Positions 24,914 through 34,192 of a stretch of 64,000 bases of DNA are shown here, in pieces. Position 1 is the first letter of the stretch, and the number at the start of each line of letters is the position of its first letter. Source of the DNA: Corynebacterium heidelbergense (GTDB lineage Bacteria > Actinomycetota > Actinomycetes > Mycobacteriales > Mycobacteriaceae); assembly GCF_028609845.1 (NCBI RefSeq), contig NZ_CP063191.1, positions 496,001-560,000 of the forward strand. Reading direction: 5' to 3'. The notes below the pieces were generated by a model. That model was not told the origin of the DNA. It was given only the letters and a program-made list of their open reading frames with translations, and did not search any database. The translations under genes were made by a program, and so were the position numbers.

Positions 24914-26212
24914 ATGGCGGGAGACAGTGAGAAAGCAATCCTCGGATGCCTACTCAACTCACCCGCCACAATCCCAACCACAGTAGAAACACTCAAACCC
25001 ACAGACCTCCTTAAGCCCTCACACGCGGCGATCTACCAAGCCATCATCACCCTCTGGAGAGACGGCAACCCGGTAGACCCCATCACCACAGCCAGCGAGC
25101 TAGACCGGCGCGGCGACCTCGACCGCGTAGGCGGGGCACTCTACCTCCACGACCTCACGGTCACAGCGTGCATGCCCGCATCCATCGACTACCACACCCG
25201 GCTAGTCGTGGAAGCAGCACGCCGCTGGAGGCTGAAGCAAGCGGGGGCGCGGATAGCGCAGCTCGCGGACTCTGACGCGCCCCTATCGGAGATTGACCAC
25301 ATCATCCAGCAGCAGCTCCTAGAGAGCGCTGAGGATGACGTGGACTCCCCGCGCCTCATCACCGAGGGGATAGACGAACTCCTAGACGGGCTGAGCGACG
25401 GTGCCACGGCACGCGGCCTCCCGTCTGGGTTCGCGGAGCTGGATGACATCACCGGCGGGTTCAGGCCTGGGCAGATGGTGATCATGGCGGCGCGGCCCGG
25501 CGTGGGTAAATCGACCTTGGCCGTGGACATCATGCGGGAACTATCCCTACGGGGCAGAATCCCCACCCTCCTGTTCAGTCTGGAGATGAGCAGGGCTGAG
25601 GTGCAGGAGCGGATCATCTCCGCTGAGTCCGACGTGCTGCTGTCGAAGCTGCGCGGAACCATGCCGCTCGATGAGGGCGACTGGGAGAGGATCGGCGACC
25701 ACCGGGACAAGCTGACTGACGCGCCCATGCTGATCGACGACTCACCCCGGCTGACGATGTTGGACATCATCGCGAAGTCCCGCGCCGCAGTGCAGTGCAA
25801 CGGGGTGCAGTTGATCGTCGTGGACTACCTGCAGCTGTTGAAGAGCGGCACGAAAGCTGAGTCGCGGCAGGCGGAGGTCAGTGAGATCAGCCGCCAGCTG
25901 AAGCTCCTCGCCAAGCAACTGAAGGTCCCGATCATTGCGATTGCTCAGCTCAACCGTGGCGTGGAGTCTCGTGGCGACGATGCGCTACCCCGCGCTAGTG
26001 ATCTGCGCGAGTCGGGGTCGTTGGAGCAGGACGCTGACATGGTGCTGCTGATTCACCGCCCGGATGCGACGAATCCGGATCATGAGCGGGCTGGTGAGGC
26101 TGATGTGATTGTGGCGAAGAATCGTGGCGGGCGTGTTTCTACTGCGACTGTGGCTAATCAGCTGCATTTCGCACGGTTTAGTGATTATAGGGCACCGAGT
26201 TTTAGGTATTAG
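24914..26212 (+). CDS. dnaB: Replicative DNA helicase, DnaB family
   Basis: 432 residues, the usual length. The N-terminal DnaB domain (SEKAILGCLLNSPATIPTTV ... VGGALYLHDLTV) is followed by a RecA-like motor: Walker A ARPGVGKST, FSLEMSRAEVQERI, Walker B-like LIVVDYLQLL, IAIAQLNRGVESR, DLRESGSLEQDADMVLLI. It is a ring helicase that unwinds at the phage fork. No intein interrupts it. It depends on the initiator and loader upstream. Confidence 0.96.
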   Translation: MAGDSEKAILGCLLNSPATIPTTVETLKPTDLLKPSHAAIYQAIITLWRDGNPVDPITTASELDRRGDLDRVGGALYLHDLTVTACMPASIDYHTRLVVEAARRWRLKQAGARIAQLADSDAPLSEIDHIIQQQLLESAEDDVDSPRLITEGIDELLDGLSDGATARGLPSGFAELDDITGGFRPGQMVIMAARPGVGKSTLAVDIMRELSLRGRIPTLLFSLEMSRAEVQERIISAESDVLLSKLRGTMPLDEGDWERIGDHRDKLTDAPMLIDDSPRLTMLDIIAKSRAAVQCNGVQLIVVDYLQLLKSGTKAESRQAEVSEISRQLKLLAKQLKVPIIAIAQLNRGVESRGDDALPRASDLRESGSLEQDADMVLLIHRPDATNPDHERAGEADVIVAKNRGGRVSTATVANQLHFARFSDYRAPSFRY

Positions 26213-26225
26213 CGAAAGGTTTTAG

Positions 26226-26657
26226 ATGAACATGCGAATGAAAATTGTTATTGACGATGGCGGTTTTGTCCCTTCTCGTTCCCATGATGGGGACGCGGGA
26301 TTGGACCTGAGGGCTAGCGAGTATGCGGTGGTCCCGATCCGGGGCCGCCGGTTGGTGCGCACTGGGGTGCATGTGGAGATACCGCACGGCTATGTGGGCT
26401 TGGTGTGTCCGCGTAGTGGTTTGGCGGCGAAGTACGGCGTGAGCGTGCTGAATGCGCCTGGTGTGGTGGATCACGGGTACACGGGCGAGGTGCTTGTCAA
26501 CCTGCACAACAGCGGCAGTGAGCAGTTCCGCATCGAGCCGGGTGACCGTATCGCGCAGCTGGTGGTGCAGCCGGTAGCGCTCCCGGATCTAGAGACCGTG
26601 GACGCGCTGGACGACACGGAGCGGGGGGATGGTGGGCATGGCAGCACGGGCGTATAG
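26226..26657 (+). CDS. dut: Deoxyuridine triphosphatase
   Basis: 143 residues, trimeric dUTPase. All five motifs are present: DAGLDLRA, PRSGLAAKYG, NAPGVVDHGYTGE (catalytic Asp), GDRIAQLVVQP and RGDGGHGSTG (C-terminal P-loop-like). It hydrolyses dUTP to dUMP, keeping uracil out of DNA and supplying substrate for ThyX encoded at 29020. AAAGG lies before ATG 26226. Confidence 0.96.
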   Translation: MNMRMKIVIDDGGFVPSRSHDGDAGLDLRASEYAVVPIRGRRLVRTGVHVEIPHGYVGLVCPRSGLAAKYGVSVLNAPGVVDHGYTGEVLVNLHNSGSEQFRIEPGDRIAQLVVQPVALPDLETVDALDDTERGDGGHGSTGV

Positions 26658-26711
26658 CCCCCACATGTCCCGGCCTAGCGGGCCTGCTTTTCTCGGCCCA
26701 GAGGGCTAGGG

Positions 26712-26897
26712 GTGGACGGCGCTGAGTACGCCGTCATGGATGCACTAGCAGACGGTGAGGAACATTCCCTCACCGTCCTCAAAGCGTGCGTCGTGACGGA
26801 TCATAAGCCCCTCGTTGAGCCGCTAATGGAGCGGCTGAAAGGCGATGGGGCGGTTATTGAAACGCGAAAGCATAGATACAGAATGGTGAATAAATGA
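26712..26897 (+). CDS. Small winged-helix-like protein
   Basis: 61 residues, GTG start. MDALADGEEHSLTVLKACVV then LMERLKGDGAVIETRKHRYR looks like a minimal winged helix with a terminal wing. Possible DNA-binding regulator; weak evidence. Confidence 0.5.
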   Translation: MDGAEYAVMDALADGEEHSLTVLKACVVTDHKPLVEPLMERLKGDGAVIETRKHRYRMVNK

Positions 26898-27499
26898 CCA
26901 CAGTTAAAGTCAACGAGTTCTACCACAACATGAATGAGGCTCTGAAGCACGTAGGCCAATCCTACGAGCAGTTGGACCGTGTATTCCTCACCGGTCGGGA
27001 TGGAAAGCTCTACATCCAAACCACGGACAGATTAGTGATGGCAACCGCAGTCATCGACGCGCCCGGAATCGCCGACACCACGGTGAACGTGGGCGCTACG
27101 CAGATAAAGCAGGCGTTGGCCATGCTGCGAGTATCGGGCAGGGCAAGAAAGACGGACGCTAGCCCGCTGGAGGTCACGCTGGACGCGGAGGCTCTGACCA
27201 TCGAGGGGGTGCCGCCCATGAAGTCCGAAGATCACGCGCTCACTCCGAAAGCTCTGTCGAAGATCGTGCGAGACCTCGTTATCAACGATGTTTCCGTCAC
27301 TTTCCCGGCTGAGCGTATCGGCGGGCCTAAGGGGTGGAGCGTCGTGGTCTACCCCACGGGCGAACACCTCAGCCCATTGGTCACCTTCTGCAACAAGGCC
27401 CCGCTCAACGTGTGGGTGTATGGGCAGTGCTCGAAGATGCCAACGGGTAAGCGGAACGAGCTAAGCAATATCGCCGACGCGCTGAAGGGGGAGCAGTGA
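26894..27499 (+). CDS. Hypothetical protein, possibly sliding-clamp-like
   Basis: 201 residues. The N-terminus (NEALKHVGQSYEQLDRVFLT, then GKLYIQTTDRLVMATAVIDA) recalls the start of DNA-polymerase beta-clamp domains: a helix, then paired strands with a TD-R-L turn. The protein is half the length of a bacterial clamp, so it would need to be a two-domain phage-type clamp. Position among replication genes fits. Tentative. Confidence 0.5.
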   Translation: MTTVKVNEFYHNMNEALKHVGQSYEQLDRVFLTGRDGKLYIQTTDRLVMATAVIDAPGIADTTVNVGATQIKQALAMLRVSGRARKTDASPLEVTLDAEALTIEGVPPMKSEDHALTPKALSKIVRDLVINDVSVTFPAERIGGPKGWSVVVYPTGEHLSPLVTFCNKAPLNVWVYGQCSKMPTGKRNELSNIADALKGEQ

Positions 27500-27717
27500 C
27501 CACACTCGCAGACCTACCCACCACCTTCGAACCGCGCAGCACGAAGGAATGGATCATGTCGTTCAGCCCGGAGGAGCGGGACATCATCCACCAAGCGCTC
27601 CGGGTAAGCCCCCCATCCGTCGTCTACCAGACCATCACGAAGCTAGATGAGAACCCCTACCGGTTCTCCCTATCGGCTCTGCAGGACTACGCCAGGGCGC
27701 TGAAGGGGGCCGTATGA
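27496..27717 (+). CDS. Hypothetical protein
   Basis: 73 residues, GTG overlapping the previous stop. It contains SFSPEERDIIHQALRVSPPS and RFSLSALQDYARALKG. Helical; not recognised. Confidence 0.6.
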   Translation: MTTLADLPTTFEPRSTKEWIMSFSPEERDIIHQALRVSPPSVVYQTITKLDENPYRFSLSALQDYARALKGAV

Positions 27718-28817
27718 ACAACCTCGATGCGCTGAGAGCGCTGACCACACCCCCGGAATGGCGGGCCGGGTGCGACGTCACCGACACCGGAGGGCACGTC
27801 ACCACCCCGGCCTACTCCGACGGGGAAGAACCGGACTGGCAGCACGTGCTGGAGGCGATGGACCTTGACCCCGATAGGTGGCAGGTCGATGGCGCTGTGC
27901 GGCATTCCGCGTGGGAGGTGCCCGGTCATGGCACGAAGCACGCATACCGCGCACGGATCGTCCCCCGCATCCCCCGCTCGTTCGACGTGGAGGACTTGAT
28001 CGACTCGATCTACGAGGACATCGAACCCCCCAGCGAACACCGCGCGGGCTGGCGCACACTCCAGATCGGCGACACCCACATCGGCAAGGGCGAGGGTGAC
28101 GGCGGCGGCACGGAAAAGATCATGGAGCGGTGGCGGGCCTCCGTCACAGCAGCCCTGGATGGGGCGTGGGAGGGCGTACACCTCGCTTTCCTCGGTGACC
28201 TCATCGAGGGGCAAGTGTCGCAGAACGGCAAGAACATCGCCGGGATGGACTGCACTCTCACGGAGCAACTGCGTATCGCCCGGCACCTGGTGTCGTGGAC
28301 GGTGCAAGAGGCGCTTCACGCGGGGCAGCGGGTGATCGTGTCCGCTATCCCCGGTAACCACGGGGAGACCACCCGCGTGCAGGGCCGTCCGCTGACGGAC
28401 TCGTTCGACGTGGACATCGTGAACGCGGTGCAGCAGTCGTTCGATGAGTTCGGCAACTACCCGGTGACGTGGTACTACCCGCGCCCCCATGAAGGGCACG
28501 TCACCTACGAGGTTGGCGACACAACGTTCACCAGCGTCCACGGGCACTACTTCTCCGGGAAGATGACCGGCGCTGAGAAGTGGTGGTCCGGTATGGCGGT
28601 GCATGGCCGCGCCCCCGGCCGTGCGCAGGTGATGATGTGCGGGCATTTCCACTCCATGCAGGTGAGTAATTTCACGGCGGATAAGTGGATCATGTTCGGG
28701 CCAAGCCTGGAGACGCAATCAACGTGGTTCGCGGAGAAGAGCGGGGCGTCGTCGAAGCCGGGGATTCTCGCATACGACACGATCAATGGTGTGCCAACGA
28801 ACATCGGGGTGGTGTGA
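27714..28817 (+). CDS. Calcineurin-like metallophosphoesterase
   Basis: 367 residues. The metal-binding motifs are in order: GDTHIGKGEG, LGDLIEGQ, AIPGNHGE, HGHYFSGK and MCGHFHSMQ. The two-metal fold resembles phage Mre11/SbcD-like nucleases or phosphodiesterases. The N-terminal ~115 residues are a non-catalytic extension. It sits among replication and repair genes, so DNA processing is likely; no SbcC-like partner is present. Confidence 0.88.
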   Translation: MNNLDALRALTTPPEWRAGCDVTDTGGHVTTPAYSDGEEPDWQHVLEAMDLDPDRWQVDGAVRHSAWEVPGHGTKHAYRARIVPRIPRSFDVEDLIDSIYEDIEPPSEHRAGWRTLQIGDTHIGKGEGDGGGTEKIMERWRASVTAALDGAWEGVHLAFLGDLIEGQVSQNGKNIAGMDCTLTEQLRIARHLVSWTVQEALHAGQRVIVSAIPGNHGETTRVQGRPLTDSFDVDIVNAVQQSFDEFGNYPVTWYYPRPHEGHVTYEVGDTTFTSVHGHYFSGKMTGAEKWWSGMAVHGRAPGRAQVMMCGHFHSMQVSNFTADKWIMFGPSLETQSTWFAEKSGASSKPGILAYDTINGVPTNIGVV

Positions 28818-29033
28818 TTGAGCGACCCGGTAAACCCTGACCATTACAAGACCAACGGCCTCGAGGCGATTGACGTTATCGAGGCCTTTTTCATGCACTC
28901 ACCCCACCTAGCCAACGTCTTCAAGTACACGGCCAGGGCGGGGAAGAAAGACAACGAACTTCAGGACCTCCGCAAAGCGCAGTGGTACCTGAACCGATGG
29001 ATCGACCTGAAGGAGCGAGATGAAGACAGTTGA
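28818..29033 (+). CDS. DUF3310 protein
   Basis: 71 residues, TTG start directly at the preceding stop. DPVNPDHYKTNGLEAIDVIE, KYTARAGKKDNELQDLRKAQ and WYLNRWIDL match the DUF3310 family, widespread small phage proteins placed next to nucleotide genes and sometimes annotated nucleotide-kinase-like. It overlaps thyX by 14 bp. Confidence 0.85.
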   Translation: MSDPVNPDHYKTNGLEAIDVIEAFFMHSPHLANVFKYTARAGKKDNELQDLRKAQWYLNRWIDLKERDEDS

Positions 29034-29754
29034 ACCGGAGGTGATGCTGGTCGCATCAACCGCCATCAACGACGCGGACATGGCTTACCGTGGCCCGTTC
29101 TGCACAAGCGTCATGGATCGCGGCGAAGGCACCGATGCAGAATACCTAACCGAATTCGCGGGCCGTGCTTGCTATGAGTCGTTCCACCGGCCTAACCCGT
29201 CAACCGCTGACACGCGGGATTACGTGCGCGCCACCTTGTTCGAGAAGGGGCATTGGTCCATCGCGGAGCACGCCACCGCGACCCTCTATTTCACGGGGGT
29301 GAGCCGCGCTTTCACCCATGAGCTAATCCGCCACCGGCATTTGTCTTACTCGCAGCTCTCACAACGGTTCGTGGATGAGTCTGAGGCAAACATCGTTTTG
29401 CCACCGGCGCTTAGAAAGCCTCCCAGGGCGCCTGAAGAGCTGGAAGCTAGGTCCGCAGCGTCGAATGCGCTGGATGCCTATGACTACATCGTGGACGCTC
29501 TCGTGTATGACCAATTGGTCGGGGCAGCCCAGCTACTACGGAAGCAGGCCCGTGAAGCGGCCCGCGCCGTGCTACCCAACATGATCGAAACGAAAATCGT
29601 GGTCACCGGCAACCTACGCGCATGGCACGAAGTTATTCAACGCCGCTCAGCACCAGACGCGGACGCGGAAATGCAGGAAGTCATGGCACTAGCCAAAGAC
29701 CGGCTAGCGACCGTAGCCCCAACCATCTTCGGGGAGGGGGCGAAAGTTGCCTAG
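29020..29754 (+). CDS. thyX: Flavin-dependent thymidylate synthase
   Basis: 244 residues. The ThyX signature RHRHLSYSQLSQRF (RHRx7S) is present, preceded by EHATATLYFTGVSRAFTHEL and followed by the C-terminal NMIETKIVVTGNLRAWHEVI with conserved Arg. It makes dTMP from dUMP using FAD and methylenetetrahydrofolate. With dUTPase and ribonucleotide reductase subunits it gives the phage its own dTTP supply. ATG 29020 is preceded by AAGGAG. Confidence 0.96.
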   Translation: MKTVEPEVMLVASTAINDADMAYRGPFCTSVMDRGEGTDAEYLTEFAGRACYESFHRPNPSTADTRDYVRATLFEKGHWSIAEHATATLYFTGVSRAFTHELIRHRHLSYSQLSQRFVDESEANIVLPPALRKPPRAPEELEARSAASNALDAYDYIVDALVYDQLVGAAQLLRKQAREAARAVLPNMIETKIVVTGNLRAWHEVIQRRSAPDADAEMQEVMALAKDRLATVAPTIFGEGAKVA

Positions 29755-29995
29755 CCCACTCGATGAAGCCAGCGACGCCACCGCAGCACACAGCATGTAC
29801 ATCGAACTGCCCGGCGCAATAGTCAAGCTCCACACCACGACAGACGGCTACTACAGCGTCAACATCGAGGCCTCGATGATCGTGGGCATCGAAGACGCGC
29901 AAGCCCTAGCCATCGCCATAGATCACGTGGCAGACCGCGCACAGCAGCTCAACGAAGGGGTGGAACATCGCAAGGAAGCGGGAATTATCCCCTGA
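29747..29995 (+). CDS. Hypothetical protein
   Basis: 82 residues, TTG start after GGGGAGGGGG, overlapping thyX by 8 bp. IELPGAIVKLHTTTDGYYSV and EDAQALAIAIDHVADRAQQL suggest a small alpha/beta protein. Its 3' end overlaps the next gene by 29 bp. Confidence 0.55.
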   Translation: MPSPLDEASDATAAHSMYIELPGAIVKLHTTTDGYYSVNIEASMIVGIEDAQALAIAIDHVADRAQQLNEGVEHRKEAGIIP

Positions 29996-30425
29996 GGAAA
30001 TAGACCGCAAGCAAGTCAAAGAAGCCCGCAAGAACGCCCTGGCATGGGCTAGGGAATGGGCAACCTACTGGGTCGGCTCGTTCACCCGCATAGGCCACGA
30101 TCCACCACAACACTTCCTAGAGAAGGACTACCCCACCGTGTACTTCCTCACATGGTGGGGTCTTTTCTCGCAATGCCACGAAACGGGCCTCGATGTCAGA
30201 TCGGTGCCAACGGTCGTCCGCGACAAGCTACGCAACCCCATGTGGGGGACACCGGCCACGGATGCGGAGCTGCTGGCAATGGCGCGGCATCACCCTGGGG
30301 AGTGGAAAACCTTGGGAGATTCGATTCTTGCGGTACGTGGACTGAGGTACAGGCCACGTGAGGAATTAGAGGGCCTACTGACAGCAGCGGGCCGCATGAT
30401 GAGAGAGGACACGCATGTTTCCTAG
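29967..30425 (+). CDS. Hypothetical protein with a probable ATC start codon
   Basis: 152 residues. The frame is clearly coding (ARKRELSPEEIDRKQVKEAR, NALAWAREWATYWVGSFTRI, FLEKDYPTVYFLTWWGLFSQ) but has no ATG, GTG or TTG between the in-frame stop at 29919 and the GTG at 30138, which falls in the middle of the domain. ATC 29967 (followed by ARKRELSPEE) has GAAGGGG 6-7 nt upstream and overlaps the previous gene, like most starts in this operon. The alternative is a frameshift from 29747-29995. Function unknown. Confidence 0.6.
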   Translation: MARKRELSPEEIDRKQVKEARKNALAWAREWATYWVGSFTRIGHDPPQHFLEKDYPTVYFLTWWGLFSQCHETGLDVRSVPTVVRDKLRNPMWGTPATDAELLAMARHHPGEWKTLGDSILAVRGLRYRPREELEGLLTAAGRMMREDTHVS

Positions 30426-30672
30426 ACCACTCGGATACGGACAGGTTGCCTTCGGGGATCCTGTACGAGACGGAGACGAATACGACGAGAAGCAGGGCTT
30501 TGCCCGTGGCTCAATCGTGGAGACCGACCAGTTCGTCCGCGTCACGGACGACGAAGGGATCACTATCCACATCCCGGCGCACAGCGTGGATGCGATGGTC
30601 ACTGCCAAAGACAAGGCGACGTTCGAGTCGTACCTGATGCACGCGGAGCTGAGCCAGCATGACACTGACTGA
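30415..30672 (+). CDS. Hypothetical protein
   Basis: 85 residues, ATG 30415, overlapping both neighbours. Acidic; contains FARGSIVETDQFVRVTDDEG and HSVDAMVTAKDKATFESYLM. Not recognised. Confidence 0.6.
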   Translation: MFPRPLGYGQVAFGDPVRDGDEYDEKQGFARGSIVETDQFVRVTDDEGITIHIPAHSVDAMVTAKDKATFESYLMHAELSQHDTD

Positions 30673-31081
30673 GATGAAGGTGTTCGTGCCCGGGGTGCCC
30701 GCGCCGCAGGGATCAAAAAGCGGGTTCGTGCGCGGCGGCAGGTGCGTGCTCGTTGAGTCCAGCAAGAAAGTCTCGCCGTGGCGCGCTGCAGTGGCCAGAG
30801 CATTCACCGGCGAACCCGCCACCGGGCCACTACGCCTGTTCGTGGAGTTCGTCATGCCCCGGCCCAAAAACCTCGGAGACAAGACCGCGCCACCAATGGA
30901 CGTGCGGCCAGACCTCGATAAGCTGCTGCGCTCCACGTGCGACGGGATGACCGGCGCGGCCTATGCGGATGATTCGCAGGTGGTGCACATCATCGCGCAT
31001 AAGCGGCGCGCTAGACCAGGTGAGACGACAGGTGCTCACATACGACTAACCCCCGCAACTAGCGGGGGTTCTTCTAGTTAG
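30659..31081 (+). CDS. rusA: RusA-type Holliday-junction resolvase
   Basis: 140 residues. [15 protein letters not shown] at the N-terminus and [20 protein letters not shown] then ADDSQVVHI carry the conserved acidic residues of the RusA family. It resolves branched DNA during replication and packaging. The last ~12 codons overlap an intrinsic terminator. Confidence 0.92.
   Translation: MTLTEMKVFVPGVPAPQGSKSGFVRGGRCVLVESSKKVSPWRAAVARAFTGEPATGPLRLFVEFVMPRPKNLGDKTAPPMDVRPDLDKLLRSTCDGMTGAAYADDSQVVHIIAHKRRARPGETTGAHIRLTPATSGGSSS
31048..31075 (+). terminator. Intrinsic terminator between rusA and nrdE
   Basis: AACCCCCGC-aacta-GCGGGGGTT followed by CTTCT. It lies inside the rusA 3' end, 15 nt before the nrdE start, so it may tune expression of nrdE. 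Confidence 0.75.
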
Positions 31082-31089
31082 GGAATGAA

Positions 31090-34000
31090 TTGACCGAAAC
31101 GTATATCGACCTGAATAGCCAAGTGAACATCCTCGATGAAAACGGGAACCTACAACTCGATAAAGACAAAGAAGCGGCCCGCGCTTACCACCTAGAGCAC
31201 GTCAACGAGAACACTCAGTTCTTCCACAGCTTGGAGGAGAAGACCCGCTACCTCCTGGAGAACAACCTCTGGGATAAAGCCACGGTTGAGACGTTCCCGT
31301 TCGACCAATTCAAAGCACTGTTCCAACGCGCATACGGCTACAAGTTCCGGTTCCAATCCTTCCTCGGAGCCAGGAAGTTCTACAGTCAGTACGCGCTCCG
31401 CAACAAGGACGGCAATCGCTACTCCGAGAGGTTCGAAGACCGGGTTGTGATGTGCGCCATTGATCTATCCGGCGGCGACTACCAACTAGCCCAGGACCTC
31501 ATCGACATCATCATCGGCGGGTGCTTCCAGCCAGCCACACCCACGTTCCTCAACGCCGGGCGTGCCCAGGGAGGGGAGAGGGTGTCGTGCTTCCTCATCC
31601 GCCTAGACGACAACATGGAGTCCATCGGGCGCGCCATCACGAACAGCCTGCAGCTCTCGAAGCGTGGCGGCGGGGTGGGGCTCAACCTCACCAACCTCCG
31701 CGAATCCGGCGCACCAATCAAGGAGGTGCCCAACACCTCCAGTGGTGTCATCCCCGTGATGAAGATTCTGGAGGACACGTTCAGCTACGCCAATCAGCTA
31801 GGCCAACGCCAAGGCGCGGGGGCCGTGTACCTCAACGCACACCACCCCGACATCATGCGGTTCCTCGACACCAAGCGGGAAAACGCGGATGAGAAGATCC
31901 GCATCAAGACTCTCTCCCTGGGCGTGATCATCCCGGACATCACGTTTACCCTGGCGAAGGAGAACAAGGACATGTATTTGTTCTCCCCCTACGACGTGGA
32001 GCGTGTGGAGGGTAAGCCTTTCAGCGACCTGTCCGTGACCGAGCACTACAAGTCCTGGGTTGAGGACGACCGGATCAGCAAGACGAAGATCAACGCCCGC
32101 GTGTTCTTCCAGACCCTCTCGCAGATCCAGTTCGAATCCGGCTACCCATACGTCGTGTTCGAGGACACGGTGAACCGGTCGCACCCGATGGGGCATGTGG
32201 CGCGGGTGCAGATGAGCAACCTGTGTGTAGCGCCGGAAACGAAACTGCTCACAGACAAGGGGTACTTCGAGATCAAGGACCTAGCAGGGCAACACGTCAA
32301 CGCCTGGAACGGGCAAGAGTTCTCCCGCTCCTACGTCGCCCAAACCGGGGAGAACAAGCCGCTCCTCACGGTGGACTTCACCAACGGGGCAAGCATGGAC
32401 GTGACCCCCTACCACAAGTTCTACGTCAAGAGTGGATACGGGAACCGCAAAGTAGTCGAAACGCAGGCATGCGACCTGAAGCCAGGGGACATGCTCGAAA
32501 AGTTCCGACTACCCGTAGTGGACAACCCAGATGCGCCAGACTTCCCGCAGGCATACACGGCCGGCCTGCACACCGCAGACGGCACGTACACGCCAGACGG
32601 AACACCGGTGCTCCGTCTTTATCCAGGTAAAACCCATCTGGGAGAGCACATCGAGTACAAGACAAGCTCGCTGAAGCCGGACGCTACCGGGCGTGTGTCC
32701 TACACGTTGCACAGCTCTGTGCCGCGCAAGTTCACCGTGCCTATCGAGTACAGCTTCCAAAGCCGCCTCCAGTGGCTCGCTGGGCTTATCGACGGGGACG
32801 GTTGGGGAGATGGCCGCGCTGGCATCCAGATCGGATCCATTCACCCCGGCTTCCTCGAAGAGGTACGCCTGCTACTCACCACACTTGGGGTGGAAGCCAA
32901 GTGGTCCAAGGTGCGCGATGCCGGGATGACGAAGTTCAAGGAAGGGCAGAAGGCTTACCCAACCAAGGTGGCGTACCGACTCATCATCAGCGGGTCTGAG
33001 ACGCAGAAGCTCAGGGATCTCGGGCTGCCGACAAAGCGTGTGGTGATTGAGAAGGTTCGCGGAAACCGAGCGGCTAACGGTTACATCCGCGTTGAAAGCG
33101 TGACCAATGAGGGCCGTGTGGATGACACCTACTGCCTGAACGAACCGAAGCTCCACAAGGTTGTGTTCAACGGCATCAGGACTGGCAACTGCTCGGAGAT
33201 CCTTCAGCTGCAAACCCCGTCGAAGCTCAACGATGACTTGTCGTTCGATGAGACGGGCGCGGACATTAGCTGCAATCTCGGCAGCTTGAACGTGAAGCGG
33301 ATGCTTGACTTGGACACGGCCTCATTCGTGAACACCGTCATGGTCGCTGTTCGCGCCCTGGATCGGGTCAGCCGCTCCACGAACATCACCGCAGCGCCGA
33401 CCGTGAAGGCCGGTAACGACCGGTCGCACAGCATCGGGCTGGGGCAGATGAACCTGCACGGGGCGTTAGCTCACCACGGCATCGAGTACGGCAGTGAGGA
33501 AGCGCTACGCCTCTGGGACCGGTACATGGCGCTGGTGACGTGGGCGGCGATGCTGGCGAGCGTTGAGCTGGCGAAGGAGCACGGCCCACACGCCTACTTC
33601 GACGGCAGCGAGTACGACACCGGGGCGTGGTTCGACCGGGTAGTGGAACCCTGGCTGGAAGAAGTGGGGGATGATCCGACGATCCTGGGTGACATCACCG
33701 CCCCCAACCGGGAACAGTGGCAGCACCTAAGAGAAGAAGTGCAACGACACGGCATGGCCAACGCCTACCTCCAGGCCATCCCGCCAACCGGGTCGATCAG
33801 CTACATCAACCACGCCACCGCCAGCATCCACCCCATCGCCGCGCCCGTCGAAATCCGCAAGGAGGGGAAGTTAGGCCGCGTCTACTACCCGGCCCCGCAC
33901 CTCAACGAGGACAACGTTGCGATGTACCACGACGCGTACAAGATCGGCCCGTACAAGCTGATCGACACCTATGCGGTGTCGCAACGCTGGGTGGATCAGG

Positions 34001-34182
34001 GTCAGTCCTGCACCCTGTTCTTCAACGCGGATGCGACCACGCGGGAGCTGGACCGGGCACGGATCTATGCGTGGCGTAAGGGCATTAAGACGCTGTACTA
34101 CATCCGTCTACGTCAGGCGGCGCTATCGGGCACTCAGTTGGAGAACACGGCCGCTGGGTACTGCGAAGCGTGCCAACTCTAA
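31090..34182 (+). CDS. nrdE: Class Ib ribonucleotide reductase large subunit NrdE, intein-containing
   Basis: 1030-residue precursor, TTG start. After removal of the 322-residue intein the protein is 708 residues, normal for NrdE, and lacks an N-terminal ATP cone. Active-site elements: Cys167 in GERVSCFLI, the radical Cys in SNL/CSEI (Cys701 of the precursor), redox partner Cys in [23 protein letters not shown], and a C-terminal GYCEACQL pair for redoxin. It reduces ribonucleoside diphosphates with an NrdF partner, which is not encoded in the prophage. The phage has an NrdH-like redoxin (23944) and NrdI (37183). Confidence 0.95.
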   Translation: MTETYIDLNSQVNILDENGNLQLDKDKEAARAYHLEHVNENTQFFHSLEEKTRYLLENNLWDKATVETFPFDQFKALFQRAYGYKFRFQSFLGARKFYSQYALRNKDGNRYSERFEDRVVMCAIDLSGGDYQLAQDLIDIIIGGCFQPATPTFLNAGRAQGGERVSCFLIRLDDNMESIGRAITNSLQLSKRGGGVGLNLTNLRESGAPIKEVPNTSSGVIPVMKILEDTFSYANQLGQRQGAGAVYLNAHHPDIMRFLDTKRENADEKIRIKTLSLGVIIPDITFTLAKENKDMYLFSPYDVERVEGKPFSDLSVTEHYKSWVEDDRISKTKINARVFFQTLSQIQFESGYPYVVFEDTVNRSHPMGHVARVQMSNLCVAPETKLLTDKGYFEIKDLAGQHVNAWNGQEFSRSYVAQTGENKPLLTVDFTNGASMDVTPYHKFYVKSGYGNRKVVETQACDLKPGDMLEKFRLPVVDNPDAPDFPQAYTAGLHTADGTYTPDGTPVLRLYPGKTHLGEHIEYKTSSLKPDATGRVSYTLHSSVPRKFTVPIEYSFQSRLQWLAGLIDGDGWGDGRAGIQIGSIHPGFLEEVRLLLTTLGVEAKWSKVRDAGMTKFKEGQKAYPTKVAYRLIISGSETQKLRDLGLPTKRVVIEKVRGNRAANGYIRVESVTNEGRVDDTYCLNEPKLHKVVFNGIRTGNCSEILQLQTPSKLNDDLSFDETGADISCNLGSLNVKRMLDLDTASFVNTVMVAVRALDRVSRSTNITAAPTVKAGNDRSHSIGLGQMNLHGALAHHGIEYGSEEALRLWDRYMALVTWAAMLASVELAKEHGPHAYFDGSEYDTGAWFDRVVEPWLEEVGDDPTILGDITAPNREQWQHLREEVQRHGMANAYLQAIPPTGSISYINHATASIHPIAAPVEIRKEGKLGRVYYPAPHLNEDNVAMYHDAYKIGPYKLIDTYAVSQRWVDQGQSCTLFFNADATTRELDRARIYAWRKGIKTLYYIRLRQAALSGTQLENTAAGYCEACQL
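32224..33189 (+). other. Intein with LAGLIDADG homing endonuclease domain in NrdE
   Basis: Residues 379-700 of the precursor, 322 aa. Block A begins [20 protein letters not shown] (Cys1). Block B is [11 protein letters not shown] (TxxH-type). The endonuclease has two motifs, [10 protein letters not shown] and [10 protein letters not shown] (about residue 565). Block F/G runs from [14 protein letters not shown] to NGIRTGN, then Cys+1. The penultimate residue is Gly rather than the common His. The insertion point is directly before the thiyl-radical cysteine, so that Cys serves both splicing and, after splicing, catalysis. Confidence 0.93.
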
Positions 34183-34192
34183 GGGGGCGCTT

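Noticed and set aside
29747..30425. Programmed frameshift joining the 82-residue protein to the downstream frame
   Set aside because: No slippery heptamer is visible in the 29-bp overlap, while an ATC with a good ribosome site is present; kept as the alternative explanation.
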